The notes under the pieces: model-generated
Seen by the model: only the letters and a program-made list of their open reading frames with translations
Databases searched by the model: none
What the model was told of the DNA's origin: nothing
Translations under genes and position numbers: made by a program
Shown: positions 62,913 through 64,000 of the stretch, piece after piece
Numbering within the stretch: position 1 is the stretch's first letter
Layout: each line of letters starts with the position of its first letter
Assembly (NCBI GenBank): GCA_004297225.1
Contig: SCUI01000010.1
Location: forward strand, 496,001 to 560,000
Origin: Lysobacteraceae bacterium
GTDB lineage: Bacteria; Pseudomonadota; Gammaproteobacteria; Xanthomonadales; Xanthomonadaceae
Length of the DNA: 64,000 nucleotides
Direction of reading: 5' to 3'

Positions 62913-63820
62913 ATGTCGCGAGCCTGCGGCAGCGGTCGCGACTTCGCCAGTGCGCGCAGCGCGATCAGCAGCACGCCGCCCAGCACCATCGCGCCACCGA
63001 TCCACAGCTGCGGGCCCGGATCGTCGCCGTAGAACAGCAGGCCGAGCACCACCGCGAGCACCGGCGACAGCAACAGCCACGGCGTCACCTGTGCCACCGG
63101 GTGGCGTTGCACCAGCACGTAGTACAGGCCGTGGCCGAGCAGCGACGAACCGATCGCCGAATACGCGGCGCCGCCCCACGCCACCCAGCTCGCGTTGCGC
63201 AGCCCGGCGAAGCCGCCGGGTTCGAGCAGCGCGCTCAGCAGCAGCAACGGCAGCAGCCCGATCACCGCCGTCCAGCCCTGCTGGCTGAACATGTCCAGGC
63301 CGGTGAGCCGCCGCATCAGCACCGTGCCGGTGGCGAGGAAGAACGCCGACACCAGCATCAGCACCAGCGACGCGGGTGCGCGCAGCACCATTGGATCGAA
63401 GCCGATCACCAGCACGCCGGCGAAACTGAGCGCGATCGCCAACGCCGTGCGCCAGGCGAAGCGTTCGCCCAGCCACCACCACGCCAGCAACGCCGCCATC
63501 GGCACATAGCTTTGCATCACGATCGCCGGCGAGGACAGGTTGCCCGCCAGTTGCAGCGCCCAGAAACTGAGGCCGAAGTGGACCACGCCGTTGCACAGCG
63601 CCACCGCGAACAGCAGCGGCCACTGGCCTTGCGCCGGCGGTTTCAGGAACGGCACCAGCAGCAACGCCAGGATCGCCAGCCGCACCGCGGTGAACAGGAA
63701 CGGCGGGATTTCCTGCAGCGCCCAAGCGGACGTGAGGAAGTTGAACGCCCACGCGACGCAGATGACGCCGACCAGCAGCAGGTCGCGGCCCCCGAGGCCG
63801 TGGACGCCGTGCGCCGGCAC
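62909..63820 (-). CDS. EamA/DMT-family permease
   Basis: 303 residues from GTG 63820, with ten hydrophobic segments. Motifs include WAFNFLTSAWALQEIPPFLFT in helices 1-2, LSSPAIVMQSYVPMAALLAW and the second-repeat AYSAIGSSLLGHGLYYVLV. It resembles the YdcZ/RarD-type O-acetylserine or cysteine exporter branch only loosely. Start chosen because the upstream Mpo1-like gene ends 2 bases before it; longer readings run through that gene. Third EamA-type gene in the window. Confidence 0.88.
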   Translation of the reverse strand: MPAHGVHGLGGRDLLLVGVICVAWAFNFLTSAWALQEIPPFLFTAVRLAILALLLVPFLKPPAQGQWPLLFAVALCNGVVHFGLSFWALQLAGNLSSPAIVMQSYVPMAALLAWWWLGERFAWRTALAIALSFAGVLVIGFDPMVLRAPASLVLMLVSAFFLATGTVLMRRLTGLDMFSQQGWTAVIGLLPLLLLSALLEPGGFAGLRNASWVAWGGAAYSAIGSSLLGHGLYYVLVQRHPVAQVTPWLLLSPVLAVVLGLLFYGDDPGPQLWIGGAMVLGGVLLIALRALAKSRPLPQARDI

Positions 63821-63822
63821 GG

Positions 63823-64000
63823 CTACCAGGTCCAGCCGAGCTTGCGGTAGAGCTTGGCCAGCACCCAGGCGGGGCCGATCAGCAGGTAGGTGAGGTCGGT
63901 GAGGAAGCTGGGCTTGCGGCCTTCGATGCGGTGGCCGACGAACTGCGCGATCCACGCCAGCACGAATACCGCGATTGCGAGCAGCAGCAGCGACTGCGTG
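63823..64000 (-). CDS. Mpo1-like (DUF962) protein, 3' part only
   Basis: The final 59 codons of a minus-strand gene run off the right edge. The visible part has a membrane helix (AIAVFVLAWIAQFVGH) followed by RIEGRKPSFLTDLTYLLIGP and WVLAKLYRKLGW, the DUF962/Mpo1 pattern. Yeast Mpo1 is an iron-dependent dioxygenase in fatty acid alpha-oxidation; bacterial members are uncharacterised. Transcribed into the EamA gene two bases downstream. Confidence 0.8.
   Translation of the reverse strand, partial: TQSLLLLAIAVFVLAWIAQFVGHRIEGRKPSFLTDLTYLLIGPAWVLAKLYRKLGWTW

Noticed and set aside
60584-63850. Long plus-strand (1088 codons) and minus-strand (984 codons) open frames over nhaA and neighbours
   Set aside because: Both run through nhaA, whose antiporter residues are unambiguous; neither contains a recognisable domain.

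Overview
The window looks like an ordinary core chromosomal segment from a Lysobacteraceae (Xanthomonadaceae) gammaproteobacterium of the Lysobacter, Luteimonas or Pseudoxanthomonas type. This is inferred from very high GC, family-restricted small genes (DUF3247, DUF3297), an E3 carrying its own lipoyl domain, a tryptophan dioxygenase whose catalytic residues match Xanthomonas campestris numbering, and dispersed GTGGGAGCGGCGCAAGCCGC-type palindromes. I see no phage, plasmid, CRISPR, rRNA or transposase gene. All calls come from reading translations and motifs; nothing was searched against a database.

Layout. 1-5 kb: NnrU-like membrane protein, a methionine-rich EF-hand protein in an apparent operon with msrB-msrA, an EamA transporter, a DUF2249 protein and a membrane-protein pair. 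5-11 kb: signalling block (LytTR regulator with LytS-like kinase, a PAS-GGDEF cyclase, a PAS-PAS histidine kinase) and an RcnB-like protein. 11-18 kb: pilU with a DUF3297 gene, trehalase, a cNMP-EAL phosphodiesterase, two small genes, and the rRNA modification pair rsmC-like/rsuA. 18-22 kb: two exported proteins of unknown role, a second EamA transporter, a Nei-like glycosylase and an OmpW-like porin. 22-26 kb: aceF and lpdA of pyruvate dehydrogenase. 26-33 kb: the complete atpIBEFHAGDC operon with a good sigma-70 promoter.

33-41 kb: P1 peptidase, apt, an unpaired RES-domain protein, an EF-hand protein, a HAD phosphatase, exported proteins, GNAT, dusA and an arginine deiminase-like enzyme. 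41-44 kb: phoP-phoQ with a small upstream gene, then an MtfA-like peptidase. 44-50 kb: birA-coaX-SPOR gene, tRNA-Thr, arginase, an entericidin-like lipoprotein, and trpS with a C-terminal extension. 50-60 kb: a second 2-oxo acid dehydrogenase complex (E1 alpha, E1 beta, E2), divergent tryptophan dioxygenase, a POT peptide transporter, a MarR regulator divergent from hpd, and hmgA. 60-64 kb: a lipoprotein, nhaA, an epimerase-like gene, a third EamA transporter and a partial Mpo1-like gene.

Themes. Central carbon and energy genes dominate (two 2-oxo acid dehydrogenases, ATP synthase), with a clear aromatic amino acid catabolic group (kynA, hpd, hmgA) beside a peptide importer. The hpd promoter contains a perfect 14-bp palindrome between its -35 and -10 boxes and is probably controlled by the divergent MarR protein.

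The most unusual observation is that the dispersed palindromic repeat lies in frame inside two different 2-oxo acid dehydrogenase genes (lpdA and the second E2). It is read in the same Ala-rich frame in both, at an interdomain linker. No gap between genes exceeds about 300 bases; the longest (25658-25928) holds two hairpins and the atp promoter.
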